A stretch of 17,264 bases of DNA. Origin: Candidatus Thorarchaeota archaeon. Its GTDB lineage: Archaea > Asgardarchaeota > Thorarchaeia > Thorarchaeales > Thorarchaeaceae. Of this stretch, positions 1 through 8,852 are shown piece by piece (position 1 is the stretch's first letter; every line of letters starts with the position of its first letter). The notes beneath the pieces were generated by a model. The model saw only the letters and a list, made by a program, of their open reading frames with translations, had not been told where the DNA came from and searched no databases. The stretch spans positions 1 through 17,264 of the forward strand of contig JAEORN010000042.1 in the NCBI GenBank assembly GCA_016840825.1. The letters are read 5' to 3'. Made by a program: the position numbers and the translations under genes.

Positions 1-1402
1 CACGTATCTCCTCAGGTCGTAGGGAAGCATTCTCCTTCAGTGATACTATTGCTTTTCCAACTTCACCCCATTTCTCATCGGGAACACCTATCACTGCAGC
101 TTCAAGTATTGCAGGATGTTTGTAAAGGATCTCTTCAATTTCTGTCGGAAAGACATTCTCACCCCCGCTGATATACATGTCCTTCTTTCTTCCTACAATA
201 AAGTAGAAACCCTCATCATCCACAAGAACCAAATCCCCAGTATGCACCCAACCATCAGGTTCAATGGTTTTGGCAGTTTCCTCTGGCTCGTCCCAGTAAC
301 CACTGAAAATGTGCGGACCACGAAGAAGCAGTTCACCGGCTTTTCCAATAGGAACTGAATTGTTATTGTCATCTACTACTCGTGTATCACAATGGAATAC
401 AGGAAAACCTACAGAGCTTGGTTTTCGTTTTATGTCAGATTCTGGTAAGTAGAAATTATTGGGGCCAACCTCAGTTAGACCATAACCCATCTTGAAGTCT
501 TTTCCCTTTTCCCAGTAGTTCTCCATAATGGCTACTGGACACGGTGCCCCTCCGCTAATGAAAATGCGAACATGCTCAAATGAAGAGGTGGTAAATTCTT
601 TTGTTTGAGCCATCATCTGAAACATTGTAGGCACACCAATTACGATACTACACTTTTCGTCTTCAATCACTTTGATGGTTTCAGAAGCATTGAAGTCACC
701 CATCAATATAGAGCGTGCACCGATATGGTAGAATGGTACTAGAAGGACATTCCAACCACCCGTATGAAAGAGTGGAAATAACAAAGGTTGAGTGTCATCA
801 GGTCGTAGACCCCAAGATGTTATGGTATTAATAGAATTCCAAAAGACTAGTTTGTGTGAGAGCACTGCACCTTTTGGTAGTCCTGTGGTTCCACCCGTGA
901 AGACGATGAGATGTGGATCATCGAATTCAAGTCTTGGGCGATCAATCCCTGTAGATGCTGCGCTGTTCATCAATTGATGAAGGTCACTTTGCATATTTAG
1001 AATGGTGCAATCAGGGAGCGTATCCATTGATGGATCGAAGGATTTCGATACCTCGGAATCTAATAGCAGCAGATTAGGTGAAGTCTTCCTTAGAAGGTAG
1101 TCTGTTTCTGGAGTTGCTAGCCGTATATTGAATGGCACCATTATTGCACCAAGCTTTGCAGTAGCAAGAAAGAGGTCCACCATCTCCAAGCGATTCTTAG
1201 AATATGCTGCAACTCGATCCCCTTTCTTGATCTCATAGCTTTGAAGAATATTAGCAAGTTTATTCGCTCTTATCTCCATATCTCCGAATGAGTATCTTTC
1301 GCCATTAATATGGTCAAAAATCGCTTCTCTTTGAGGAGTTAGCTGTGCTCTTTTAGTTGACCAATCACCGATCCATGTCCAATCCTCATCGAATTGAGTC
1401 AT
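1..1402 (-). CDS. Acyl-CoA synthetase (AMP-binding family), C-terminus cut by window edge
   Basis: This partial gene encodes an adenylate-forming ligase that would activate a carboxylic acid, probably a medium- or long-chain fatty acid, to its acyl-CoA via an acyl-AMP. The reading frame is open from ATG at 1402 to base 1, about 467 residues, so roughly 40-50 residues are missing, including the region of the catalytic C-terminal lysine. Visible family motifs are the P-loop TGGTTGLPKG (about 169-178), YGLTE (307-311), HTGDL around D390, and the hinge region GRKKDMYISGGENVFP from 404, followed by the C-terminal subdomain. A Shine-Dalgarno-like AAGGTG lies about 8 bases before the ATG. It is divergent from the sensor kinase across about 160 bases. 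The family is certain; the chain length of the substrate cannot be read from the sequence. Confidence 0.93.
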   Translation of the reverse strand, partial: MTQFDEDWTWIGDWSTKRAQLTPQREAIFDHINGERYSFGDMEIRANKLANILQSYEIKKGDRVAAYSKNRLEMVDLFLATAKLGAIMVPFNIRLATPETDYLLRKTSPNLLLLDSEVSKSFDPSMDTLPDCTILNMQSDLHQLMNSAASTGIDRPRLEFDDPHLIVFTGGTTGLPKGAVLSHKLVFWNSINTITSWGLRPDDTQPLLFPLFHTGGWNVLLVPFYHIGARSILMGDFNASETIKVIEDEKCSIVIGVPTMFQMMAQTKEFTTSSFEHVRIFISGGAPCPVAIMENYWEKGKDFKMGYGLTEVGPNNFYLPESDIKRKPSSVGFPVFHCDTRVVDDNNNSVPIGKAGELLLRGPHIFSGYWDEPEETAKTIEPDGWVHTGDLVLVDDEGFYFIVGRKKDMYISGGENVFPTEIEEILYKHPAILEAAVIGVPDEKWGEVGKAIVSLKENASLRPEEIR

Positions 1403-1564
1403 TAGAAGCACCTTCTGAGAACATCCATCATATATCTGCAAAGCAATTGAAAATCTTGTGGTTCATCAAAGATATAGCCATATGTGATTCATACATCTTG
1501 AAACATCCAGTTAACAGATATAGTTCCGATTTACTTAAGACATGGAAATTGGAAGAGTATTACA
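1403..1564. promoter_or_regulatory. Divergent promoter region between acyl-CoA synthetase and sensor kinase
   Basis: This 162-base gap holds the start signals of two divergent genes. AT-rich TATA-like stretches are visible on both sides: ATATAT near 1430-1438 facing the synthetase, and ATTTACTTAA at 1529-1538 facing the kinase. The second is about 27 bases before the kinase ATG, which would suit a leaderless or very short-leader transcript. A GGAAG just before the kinase ATG may act as a weak ribosome binding site. A 75-codon plus-strand frame from 1357 covers this gap and overlaps the synthetase; I regard it as chance. The TATA assignments are by eye only. Confidence 0.4.
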
Positions 1565-4537
1565 ATGACCCCCGAATCCAATAGAACCGATGCAGATGAT
1601 TTACTGAGATACTATGCTCTCGTAGATTCGATGAATGATGCTTTCGGAGTTATAGATGGTAATAGTATCTTCATCTATGTTAACAAAAGATTTGGGGAAC
1701 TATTGGAATATCCTCCAACTGAGATTGTTGGCAAGCACATAACAAATTTCCTTGATGAAAGGAATCAAGATATTCTAAGGAATAATATAAGAAAGAGAGA
1801 ACAAGGCCTTGTTTCACAATATGAGATAGAATGGACTACAAGTCATGGTAAACAGATACCAACAATAGTTTCTGGTGCACCTCTTATAGATGAAGAGGGA
1901 GTACATCGAGGATCCTATGCAGTTGTAACTGATATCTCCGCAATAAAAGAGGCAACAGAAGCTCTCGAAAAAAGTGAAGGGTTGTATAGGTCAGTTATTG
2001 AAACCATGAATGAAGCGTTGCTTATTGTGAATCCAGATTATTTCATCAAATACGCCAATCCAAGTTTCTATAGAATAATGGGATATGCTAAGGAAGAAGT
2101 GATAGGTAAATCGATTGTGGAGTTCATTCATAATGATTTGAAAGAAGAAGTCGAATCATGGGTAAAGCAAAGAAAGACAGAGTTTTCACAAAATTATGAG
2201 ATCATGTGGCAATCAAAAGATGGCAAAGTCGTGCATTCCTATACAACTCCTCGCGGCATCTTCGATGTCGATGGCCAGTTGACAGGTATCCTTGGCGTTA
2301 TTGTGAATATAACAGCAAGAAAAGATGCGGAAGAGGCCCTCAAAGAGTCTGAAAGAAGATATAGAATGTTGTTTCAAGAAACACCGGTAGGCATCGTCAC
2401 TACCAATACCAAGGGCGATATCACAGGCATTAACCGAACAGCCTTAGACATCATAGGGTCGGAATCAGAGGAAATGAGTAGCAGTATCAATGTATTCTCT
2501 TTTCAGCGTCTCATAGATGTGGGGATTCCAGGTGCATTCAAAAGGGTGATTGAGAGAAAAGAGGTTGTTGAAGGAGAACTTAGTTATAGCTCAAGTTGGG
2601 GGAAGAATGTTTCCCTGAGATATAAGATAGCACCTTTGGTTTCCGATGATGGAGCAGTAGATAGTATCCTTGTAGTATTTGACGATATTACTGAGGTAAA
2701 GAAATCAGAAGAGGCTAGAAAGCAATCTGAAGAGAATTACAGGACTTTAGCTGAAAAATCATTGCAGGGACTATCTGTTATTCAGAATGATAAGTATGCG
2801 TATGTGAATCCTGCTTTCGCCCAGATAGTGGGATACACTCCAGGTGAAATTCTTGCGATGGAGTCAGAGGAGGCATGGACTACTCTAATCTATCCAGATG
2901 ATAGGGCATATCTTTTGGAACTCGCAGAGAAAAGAAGTTCAGGATTAGAAACTCCAAACCCATACGAATACAGACTTGTAAGAAGAGATGGAACAGTAAG
3001 ATGGGTTGAGGCCTTTGCCAATATTATCACATTTGGTGGAGAAAGAGCGACACAGATTCATGTTATTGATATCACAGATAGAAAAGTAGCAGAAATGAAA
3101 CTAAAGGCATCACAAGATATGCTTCAGCTAGTTATGAATAATATCCCATTGTTCATTTTCTGGAAGGATACTTCATGCATATATCTCGGATGCAATGATA
3201 ACTTCGCTAAAGTAGCTGGTGTCGGCACACCAGAGAATATCGTTGGAAAGACCGATTTTGATCTGGCATGGAGAAGAGAGGAAGCAGAGAGATTTCGAGA
3301 GAGTGACAGAGAAGTAATTCAAACAGGAAATCCCGTTTATGATGTCATTGAGCAACAGCTTAGAGCTGATGGCAACGATGCATGGACAAAAACAACGAAA
3401 GTCCCACTTGTAGATGATGAAGGCAATGTAATCGGAGTACTTGGTACACAAGAGGATGTGACCGAGAAGCTGGAAGCAGAAGAAGTGATTCGAAAGTCAG
3501 AAGCTAAATATAGAACCCTCGCTGAGCAAAGCATCCAAGGACTCACAGTAGTAACTGAGGATGGCTTTGCCTATGTGAATCAGGCATTTGCCAATATGGT
3601 AGGGAGAACAGTCAAATCACTTCTTGAGCTCGTGGGAGAAGAAATCTGGGATGTAATGCATCCTGAAGATCGTCCAGCTTTAAGAGATAGAATAGAAGCC
3701 GGAAGAGATAGGAAACCTGTTCCTCCACGTCACGAGTATCGTGTCCTAAGACCTGATGGAACAATAAGATGGTTAGAAGCGTATGCACGGACAATCGACT
3801 ATCAGGGTAATCCTGCGATTCAGACAGTTTGGGTAGATATAACAGACCGAAGGAAAGCTGAGAAGGAAGTTAGAACTGAGAAAGATAGGGCGAAATTATA
3901 CCTCGATCTTATGGGACATGATATCAGACAACAACTACAAGTGATCATGAATAGTGCGACTCTTCTTAGAACTGCGACAGAAACCGATGTAAGAAACTCG
4001 TTCTTTGGAATAATAGAGGAAGCTGTTCAAAGATGTTCGAGACTGATTGAAGAGGTCAGAGCAACGGAATTCCTCATGTCTTTACCAATGGCAAAGAAGT
4101 CTCTTCTTGTTGCTATCCAGGGATGCATTCAAGCTCTTGCTCCGTATTCAGCATATACGCAATTCCACCTAGATGCTCATGTAAGTGAGGCTGAAATACT
4201 AGCAGATGACTTCCTAGAGTTATTACTGACGAATATTCTCATGAATGCAATTGAACATAATCCAAAGGATGAGAAGAATGTCTGGATTGAAATCACTGAA
4301 GATGACAATAGTTTCTTCGTGTCTATAGCAGATGATGGGCCTGGAATAGGTGAAAAACGAAAGATGGAGCTATTTGACATGTCAAGACGCTTTGGAGGAG
4401 TAGGACTTCACCAATCAAATCAGATCATCGAAAAGTATGGTGGTAGCATCTTAGTCTTAGATCGTATTGAAGGAAGCTCGAATAAAGGTGCAAAATTCCA
4501 GATTTGTTTTCCCAAGAGCAAAAACAGCAATGCCTAG
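1565..4537 (+). CDS. Soluble multi-PAS sensor histidine kinase
   Basis: This 990-residue protein is a sensor histidine kinase that would autophosphorylate and pass phosphate to a response regulator. It has no signal peptide or membrane helix, so it should sense cytosolic cues. Six consecutive PAS domains are visible at about 13-138, 139-263, 264-389, 390-515, 516-646 and 647-770, most ending in a D-I-T/S type motif followed by a short linker helix (for example ALEKSE, ALKESE, EARKQSE). The dimerisation/phosphoacceptor segment has H785 in LMGHDIRQQ, like the GHDI boxes of archaeal kinases. The ATPase domain shows the N-box at N894 (NAIEHN), the G1 box at D923 (DDGPGIG) and a G2-like GGVGL. PAS 4 and PAS 6 are close copies of each other. 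No receiver domain or response-regulator gene is present in the window, so the partner is encoded elsewhere. Its stop overlaps that of the convergent DUF362 gene. Confidence 0.95.
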   Translation: MTPESNRTDADDLLRYYALVDSMNDAFGVIDGNSIFIYVNKRFGELLEYPPTEIVGKHITNFLDERNQDILRNNIRKREQGLVSQYEIEWTTSHGKQIPTIVSGAPLIDEEGVHRGSYAVVTDISAIKEATEALEKSEGLYRSVIETMNEALLIVNPDYFIKYANPSFYRIMGYAKEEVIGKSIVEFIHNDLKEEVESWVKQRKTEFSQNYEIMWQSKDGKVVHSYTTPRGIFDVDGQLTGILGVIVNITARKDAEEALKESERRYRMLFQETPVGIVTTNTKGDITGINRTALDIIGSESEEMSSSINVFSFQRLIDVGIPGAFKRVIERKEVVEGELSYSSSWGKNVSLRYKIAPLVSDDGAVDSILVVFDDITEVKKSEEARKQSEENYRTLAEKSLQGLSVIQNDKYAYVNPAFAQIVGYTPGEILAMESEEAWTTLIYPDDRAYLLELAEKRSSGLETPNPYEYRLVRRDGTVRWVEAFANIITFGGERATQIHVIDITDRKVAEMKLKASQDMLQLVMNNIPLFIFWKDTSCIYLGCNDNFAKVAGVGTPENIVGKTDFDLAWRREEAERFRESDREVIQTGNPVYDVIEQQLRADGNDAWTKTTKVPLVDDEGNVIGVLGTQEDVTEKLEAEEVIRKSEAKYRTLAEQSIQGLTVVTEDGFAYVNQAFANMVGRTVKSLLELVGEEIWDVMHPEDRPALRDRIEAGRDRKPVPPRHEYRVLRPDGTIRWLEAYARTIDYQGNPAIQTVWVDITDRRKAEKEVRTEKDRAKLYLDLMGHDIRQQLQVIMNSATLLRTATETDVRNSFFGIIEEAVQRCSRLIEEVRATEFLMSLPMAKKSLLVAIQGCIQALAPYSAYTQFHLDAHVSEAEILADDFLELLLTNILMNAIEHNPKDEKNVWIEITEDDNSFFVSIADDGPGIGEKRKMELFDMSRRFGGVGLHQSNQIIEKYGGSILVLDRIEGSSNKGAKFQICFPKSKNSNA

Positions 4538-5391
4538 CTCATTGTAATGACCTTGATATCATCATCTGATTTCGCACCAATTCCTATCTCGACAGCATGT
4601 TTGATTTGTGGAAGCTCCCATACATCCATATCAAGACGATTCTTAGCACCATATCTTTGTAGCATCTTTACTCCTTCAACATCGATTGCTACCATATCAC
4701 CACTAGCAAGTACCACCTCAGTACATTCAACTTGACCAGCCATGGGACCACCTGTAACAAAGCATTCACGAGCGTCCATTACAATCAATGATGGTGAGAA
4801 GTAGGATGCGAGGTCTACAACCTTTTGCTCAAGCTTTCGCGAATGCATCCTAATTCGATCGGACTTCTTTAGCCAGCCAACAAAGATCTTCATTGCACCT
4901 GTGAACCGAGCAAGACGATGGGTCTTCAAGCAAGGAGCAACAATCAAAGTGCCGGGATTAACAATAGGACCACCAAGAGAGCCAGCCTTCATATACCGTC
5001 CTTTCGGAAACTTCACTTTGACCCAATCATGCTCCTCTAGAAAGATGAGTTCCGCATCAAGAGAGTCACAGACCTCAAAGAGACCTATCGTGCTGGCAGT
5101 ATCTCTTGCAGATATACGTAAGGTTGAACTATCAACGACTCTCAGTTTGCTAGCACCATTATCCAATAGGAGTTCTCCCAAGGCCTTAAGGAAATCAGGC
5201 GCAGTTGATGCGGGATAGGGATCAGCAGTATTCAGATTTGGTTTGATCGTTACTACATCACCATCTGTAATTGCTTTGCCAAAGCCACCAATCAAACTCA
5301 CTGCTTGTTTGATTGATTCTTTCAAATTTCCCGAAACCGTGACCTTCCCAACTAAAGACTTCCCATTCTCAGAATAGACATTCTCCGGCAT
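4534..5391 (-). CDS. DUF362 domain protein
   Basis: This is a DUF362-family protein of about 285 residues; the biochemical role of the family is poorly defined. Family features counted from the chosen start are KPNLN (50-54) followed by a P-rich loop, a DNGASK segment near 77-82, the CLKTH...TGAMK block (154-168), a MDARE strand near 205 with GGP downstream (214-216), and GDMVAIDVEG (231-240). No cysteine-rich ferredoxin module, found in some relatives, is present. The frame is open further upstream to a TTG at 5448 and an ATG at 5418, but the extra residues are hydrophobic, start inside or just behind the terminator of the preceding gene, and match nothing expected for the family. I therefore chose the ATG at 5391; no clear ribosome binding site precedes any candidate. 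It follows the large surface-protein gene on the same strand. Confidence 0.83.
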   Translation of the reverse strand: MPENVYSENGKSLVGKVTVSGNLKESIKQAVSLIGGFGKAITDGDVVTIKPNLNTADPYPASTAPDFLKALGELLLDNGASKLRVVDSSTLRISARDTASTIGLFEVCDSLDAELIFLEEHDWVKVKFPKGRYMKAGSLGGPIVNPGTLIVAPCLKTHRLARFTGAMKIFVGWLKKSDRIRMHSRKLEQKVVDLASYFSPSLIVMDARECFVTGGPMAGQVECTEVVLASGDMVAIDVEGVKMLQRYGAKNRLDMDVWELPQIKHAVEIGIGAKSDDDIKVITMS

Positions 5392-5448
5392 CGCTATCAG
5401 CAAGACGAATGAAATCATGCCAAAAAAGGTTTCTAAAAAAGAAAGCAA

Positions 5449-5466
5449 GGGAGGAATTTACCTCCC
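5449..5466 (-). terminator. Hairpin terminator behind the large surface-protein gene
   Basis: Read on the minus strand, GGGAGG (5466-5461) pairs with CCTCCC (5454-5449) around a six-base AT loop. It is followed within a few bases by TTTCTTTTTT, and a second T run lies just beyond. It sits 8 bases after the stop codon of the surface-protein gene. Hairpin plus T tract is the form of an intrinsic terminator; in archaea the T tract alone can suffice. It also separates that gene from the DUF362 gene downstream. Confidence 0.7.
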
Positions 5467-5473
5467 TCAGGAA

Positions 5474-8400
5474 TTACTTTTTCTTCTTGGCCTTTGATTT
5501 TGTTCCCGATACTGCCGCCGATGCTGATCTTCTATTCATCAAAACCTTTCCGATGATGAAAAGACCAATCATAGTTCCGGCACCAATAAAGAATCCGTAG
5601 GAGGTCATAAATGAAGAGAGTGTATCAACTATTGCATCGAGTCCTTGAGGATTCGCGACCTCAAATTCTAAATCCAAGGTTGCCTCATTTCCAGCATTAT
5701 CAATTGCCATGAAAGTTAGTGTATGGTCTCCATTCTCATACTCGAGAGTGTTCCAATCTATACTAGCGCTTGCTGTAATTGTTGAAACCAACGTGCCATC
5801 AACCAAGAATTCAATCGAGCTTATTCCACTCCCAGCATCGATTGCTGAGATTGAGAATTGGACAGTACCCCTAACAACCTCCGATGCAGGACCAAGCACT
5901 CCTAGAATTGGAGCTACGGAATCACCAACGGTAAAGCTTAGCGGACTAGCTTCACTACCCAAGGATTCAGAGTATTCGAAAGGTGTGGTATCATATGCGA
6001 CGATATAGTACTCGTACAGTACACCGTAATCTAAGTCAGTCCAAAAGCGATACAAAGATCCGCCAAGAGACTGCATAGATTCTTGATAGAAACCATCGCC
6101 ATCAATTCTGAAGTAGATGGTTACATTGGTGATACCACTCGCATCATACACTCCAACATAGATATTGGTAGTCTGATCATACGACGGTGCTGAGGGATTT
6201 AGAATCACACCAGAGATGATAGGTGATGCCACATCATTCTGAACGACAACAATTGCAGTTTCACTGGCGAAGTTGCCGTTATGGTCATATGAAACTGTGG
6301 TGACATTATGGGTTTCATTTGTCAGTATCCAAGTGTTCAGTGTGAATTGATATGGACTAGTATAGTCTTGACTAATGGCAATACTATCAACCTGCAACTC
6401 AACGAAATCAACGCCTCCTCCTTCATCACTGGAAGATACATTAAGGGATAAAATACGTGATACTGTTGCCCCATTGTTTATTCCAGTCATCTCAATAGAT
6501 GGTGCAATGTCATCACCAATCCTAAACGAATAATTAAGGCCACCATTATTGTAGAGTAAAGTTCTGTTAGCATAGTCAGTAACTATGATGTAATACTCAA
6601 CTGTTGTGTTCCATGGTAGGAGTGGTATTATCATCTCATAGTAAGAAACCATGTCAACCGGAATTTGATGAATCCAGCCAGAACCTGAATTATAGGAGAA
6701 TTCAACATCTCTTACTCCAGCTCTATTATCAGTTGCATCAATCTCAATTGATGTCGGTGAATAATAGACGGAATTAATTGGAGCTAGACTCACTGTTGGA
6801 TCCACAGCATCTGTTATAGTGACATCATCAAAAAGAATCGAACTTCTACCTGAAACATCAGCATATACATACAACCAGAGTTGGTCCACATTCCAAGTAT
6901 TCGCTCCGAATGCAGATTCAAGATCCTGAGTTAGATTTCGTGCAGTATGAATCCATATCGATGTTGTATTTAGTTCAGGCAGCATATAATACACATGCAA
7001 TGAGTCATTCAACACTGAAGAATGCGTATCAAATGCTAGATAGTATCTAACATAATACGAACCTTCCAATCTCAACTCAAGGTAGGAATATCCAGAACTG
7101 GTCGATGTGAAATCATCTATTCTCCACCAGAAGTCAATAAAGCTGCTTGAATCAAGTTGGGTGTATATATCTCGATATAGTGCGCCGCTGGTTCCGGAAG
7201 TAACTGTGATATTCGCGGCTCTATTCCCACTCCGTGAGTCCATTGTATGATTATAGTATGAGTCAGATCCTTGTCTATACCATCCAGGTATTGGATTTCC
7301 AGAGATTCTTCCGTCTGTTTCGCTCTCAAAACCAGCAAACCCTGTTGGATAGCAGAGAACTCTGAATGCATCGACTAGAAGTGTAGTTACTGCGCCCGCC
7401 AAACCCCTACTTTCAACCACTAGTCCTACATTTGTTACTCCAATGTCATAAAAACCAAGATCCATCGCAAGATCGTAAATGTCGAGATGGAAATGATTCC
7501 ATACATCACGAGAGCCAAATCCAGGGCCTTCGATATAATAGTAGGAGTATCCTGAGGCAGTGTAGTTTGCAGACAAGCTCCAGTTCATGTTATTTCCAAG
7601 AAAGATTTGGACATTGGACCAATATGTGTCATTGTCAAATACGACGTTTAGATATGCATATTGCGAATCCCCATAGAGTGTATCACTATAACACCAATCA
7701 AAATCCAATAGCAGAATATCAGGGGCATGGGGAAGGATTCCATACGGATACCCCAGATATTGCCAGATATTAGTTGTGCATTGAGAGTTATCTATTAGAT
7801 TTGCAGTTGTAAGATTGAGAGCTTTATCCCCATTTGTTGCTTCCTCAGTAAGAGTGACGTATGAATCCTCATTTTGCACATAATTGTCCCAATATACGCC
7901 ATTTCCGAGCTCGAAGTTACCATTCCTTGTCAAAAGATAATCATATGCTGTACTATTAGTTATGGACACATCATCAATTACATATTCAGACATTCCAGAA
8001 GCATCTTGTGGAGACCGGATATAGAAGGTCAGTTGAAGCAGCTCAAGATTGCTTGCGGCAGACCATCCAGATCGCGCATTGAAGTCATCTAGAATATTTT
8101 GCGTGAAATGGTTCCATTGAAGTGCAGAATCATTTAGGAAATAACAGGTACGAGAGGAAGTGTTTGATAGATAACTACTGCCCACTGTAAGATAATAGTA
8201 GAGAAAGTAGTTGCTTCCGTTGTTTAGCTGCACTTGCGCATATGAATATCCGCCAGCTGCCAAGTCAGGAGCTGAAACTGTATACCACCAGAATTCCAGC
8301 TCAGGGGATTCATCGATAAATCCTGTGGACTGGTATTGTGCGATATAGCTATTTGTTTCAGATTGCTTTGAGCCACGAGCCTGTAATCTACCTGCATAGC

Positions 8401-8695
8401 TACCATTTGCTACTAAATCTTGGTATGTAACATCGCCTCTGCTAAAGGCGGAGCCAGAATAAGTCCAATCAGCAGGACCACCATCGGCATCTGATTCTTC
8501 GAAATCCCAGTTTCGGGTCTGAACATTGAGACTATCGCTGGCAACACTATCCGCGGCAAGATCAGTTTCTATTGATGGAGTCAATAGTTGAGCTTGTTCG
8601 TTGGACTGGTGGATCTTTGTGATTTTTCCTGGAACGACTAAAGCGGTTCCCAGAAAGAGAACTAAAATAATCATTAAAGCGTGCACTTTTCTCAT
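5474..8695 (-). CDS. Large secreted surface protein: CBM/jelly-roll-like modules, Ig-like modules, C-terminal membrane anchor
   Basis: This 1073-residue protein is exported and anchored in the membrane with almost all of its mass outside. It begins MRK followed by a hydrophobic run (about 8-22), a signal peptide. Three Tyr/Asn/Ser-rich modules of about 190 residues begin near 63 (NWDFEES), 257 (RNGNFELGN) and 452 (GFAGFESETDG). Each opens with a G/W-x-FE pattern, holds a W/Y-rich core, and the first and third close with DDV(S/T)IT(N/D), as in carbohydrate-binding or laminin-like jelly rolls. Four Ig-like beta modules follow, starting near 629, 728, 821 and 927, each opening with a D-x-A/V-x-P motif as in bacterial and archaeal surface Ig repeats. 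A membrane helix at about 1033-1052 and a lysine-rich tail (SKAKKKK) end the protein. Many N-x-S/T sequons suggest N-glycosylation. ATG 8695 has a strong ribosome binding site. The ligand is unknown; adhesion or glycan binding is inference. Confidence 0.88.
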   Translation of the reverse strand: MRKVHALMIILVLFLGTALVVPGKITKIHQSNEQAQLLTPSIETDLAADSVASDSLNVQTRNWDFEESDADGGPADWTYSGSAFSRGDVTYQDLVANGSYAGRLQARGSKQSETNSYIAQYQSTGFIDESPELEFWWYTVSAPDLAAGGYSYAQVQLNNGSNYFLYYYLTVGSSYLSNTSSRTCYFLNDSALQWNHFTQNILDDFNARSGWSAASNLELLQLTFYIRSPQDASGMSEYVIDDVSITNSTAYDYLLTRNGNFELGNGVYWDNYVQNEDSYVTLTEEATNGDKALNLTTANLIDNSQCTTNIWQYLGYPYGILPHAPDILLLDFDWCYSDTLYGDSQYAYLNVVFDNDTYWSNVQIFLGNNMNWSLSANYTASGYSYYYIEGPGFGSRDVWNHFHLDIYDLAMDLGFYDIGVTNVGLVVESRGLAGAVTTLLVDAFRVLCYPTGFAGFESETDGRISGNPIPGWYRQGSDSYYNHTMDSRSGNRAANITVTSGTSGALYRDIYTQLDSSSFIDFWWRIDDFTSTSSGYSYLELRLEGSYYVRYYLAFDTHSSVLNDSLHVYYMLPELNTTSIWIHTARNLTQDLESAFGANTWNVDQLWLYVYADVSGRSSILFDDVTITDAVDPTVSLAPINSVYYSPTSIEIDATDNRAGVRDVEFSYNSGSGWIHQIPVDMVSYYEMIIPLLPWNTTVEYYIIVTDYANRTLLYNNGGLNYSFRIGDDIAPSIEMTGINNGATVSRILSLNVSSSDEGGGVDFVELQVDSIAISQDYTSPYQFTLNTWILTNETHNVTTVSYDHNGNFASETAIVVVQNDVASPIISGVILNPSAPSYDQTTNIYVGVYDASGITNVTIYFRIDGDGFYQESMQSLGGSLYRFWTDLDYGVLYEYYIVAYDTTPFEYSESLGSEASPLSFTVGDSVAPILGVLGPASEVVRGTVQFSISAIDAGSGISSIEFLVDGTLVSTITASASIDWNTLEYENGDHTLTFMAIDNAGNEATLDLEFEVANPQGLDAIVDTLSSFMTSYGFFIGAGTMIGLFIIGKVLMNRRSASAAVSGTKSKAKKKK

Positions 8696-8702
8696 TTGCT
8701 AA

Positions 8703-8710
8703 ATCTCCTC
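8703..8710 (-). promoter_or_regulatory. Strong ribosome binding site of the large surface-protein gene
   Basis: On the minus strand the sequence GAGGAGAT lies 7 bases before the ATG at 8695. It matches the anti-Shine-Dalgarno core well and fixes the start, which is also supported by the signal peptide beginning MRK at that codon. Confidence 0.8.
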
Positions 8711-8714
8711 AATC

Positions 8715-8752
8715 CATCATCTATGGATGATGTCTGTTTCTAATTTACAAAA
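8715..8752 (-). promoter_or_regulatory. TATA-like element and dyad upstream of the large surface-protein gene
   Basis: On the minus strand a TATA-like TTTGTAAATTA lies at 8751-8741. About 10-25 bases downstream, where transcription should begin, is a perfect dyad: CATCATC (8715-8721), four bases, GATGATG (8726-8732). The dyad lies between the TATA element and the ribosome binding site, so it could be an operator or a small hairpin at the 5' end of the mRNA. The TATA element is assigned by eye, while the dyad is directly visible. Confidence 0.45.
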
Positions 8753-8852
8753 ACGATGATATCTTTTTGCATCTTCCAAACATTGTATTTGACCGTATCA
8801 TCAACTTCAAAAATGAAAATAACGAGTGTTAACTATTGGGAGTTTTAACCAC

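Noticed and set aside
116..977. Two plus-strand frames (116-358 and 792-977)
   Set aside because: They are antisense to the acyl-CoA synthetase, whose P-loop and other motifs are clear on the minus strand.
1357..1584. 75-codon plus-strand frame between synthetase and kinase
   Set aside because: It overlaps the synthetase start and the divergent promoter, has no recognisable motif or ribosome binding site, and ends inside the kinase gene.
7117..8406. Several frames of 60-113 codons on both strands inside the large surface gene
   Set aside because: They lie within the long frame with signal peptide and repeat modules and show no domain features of their own.
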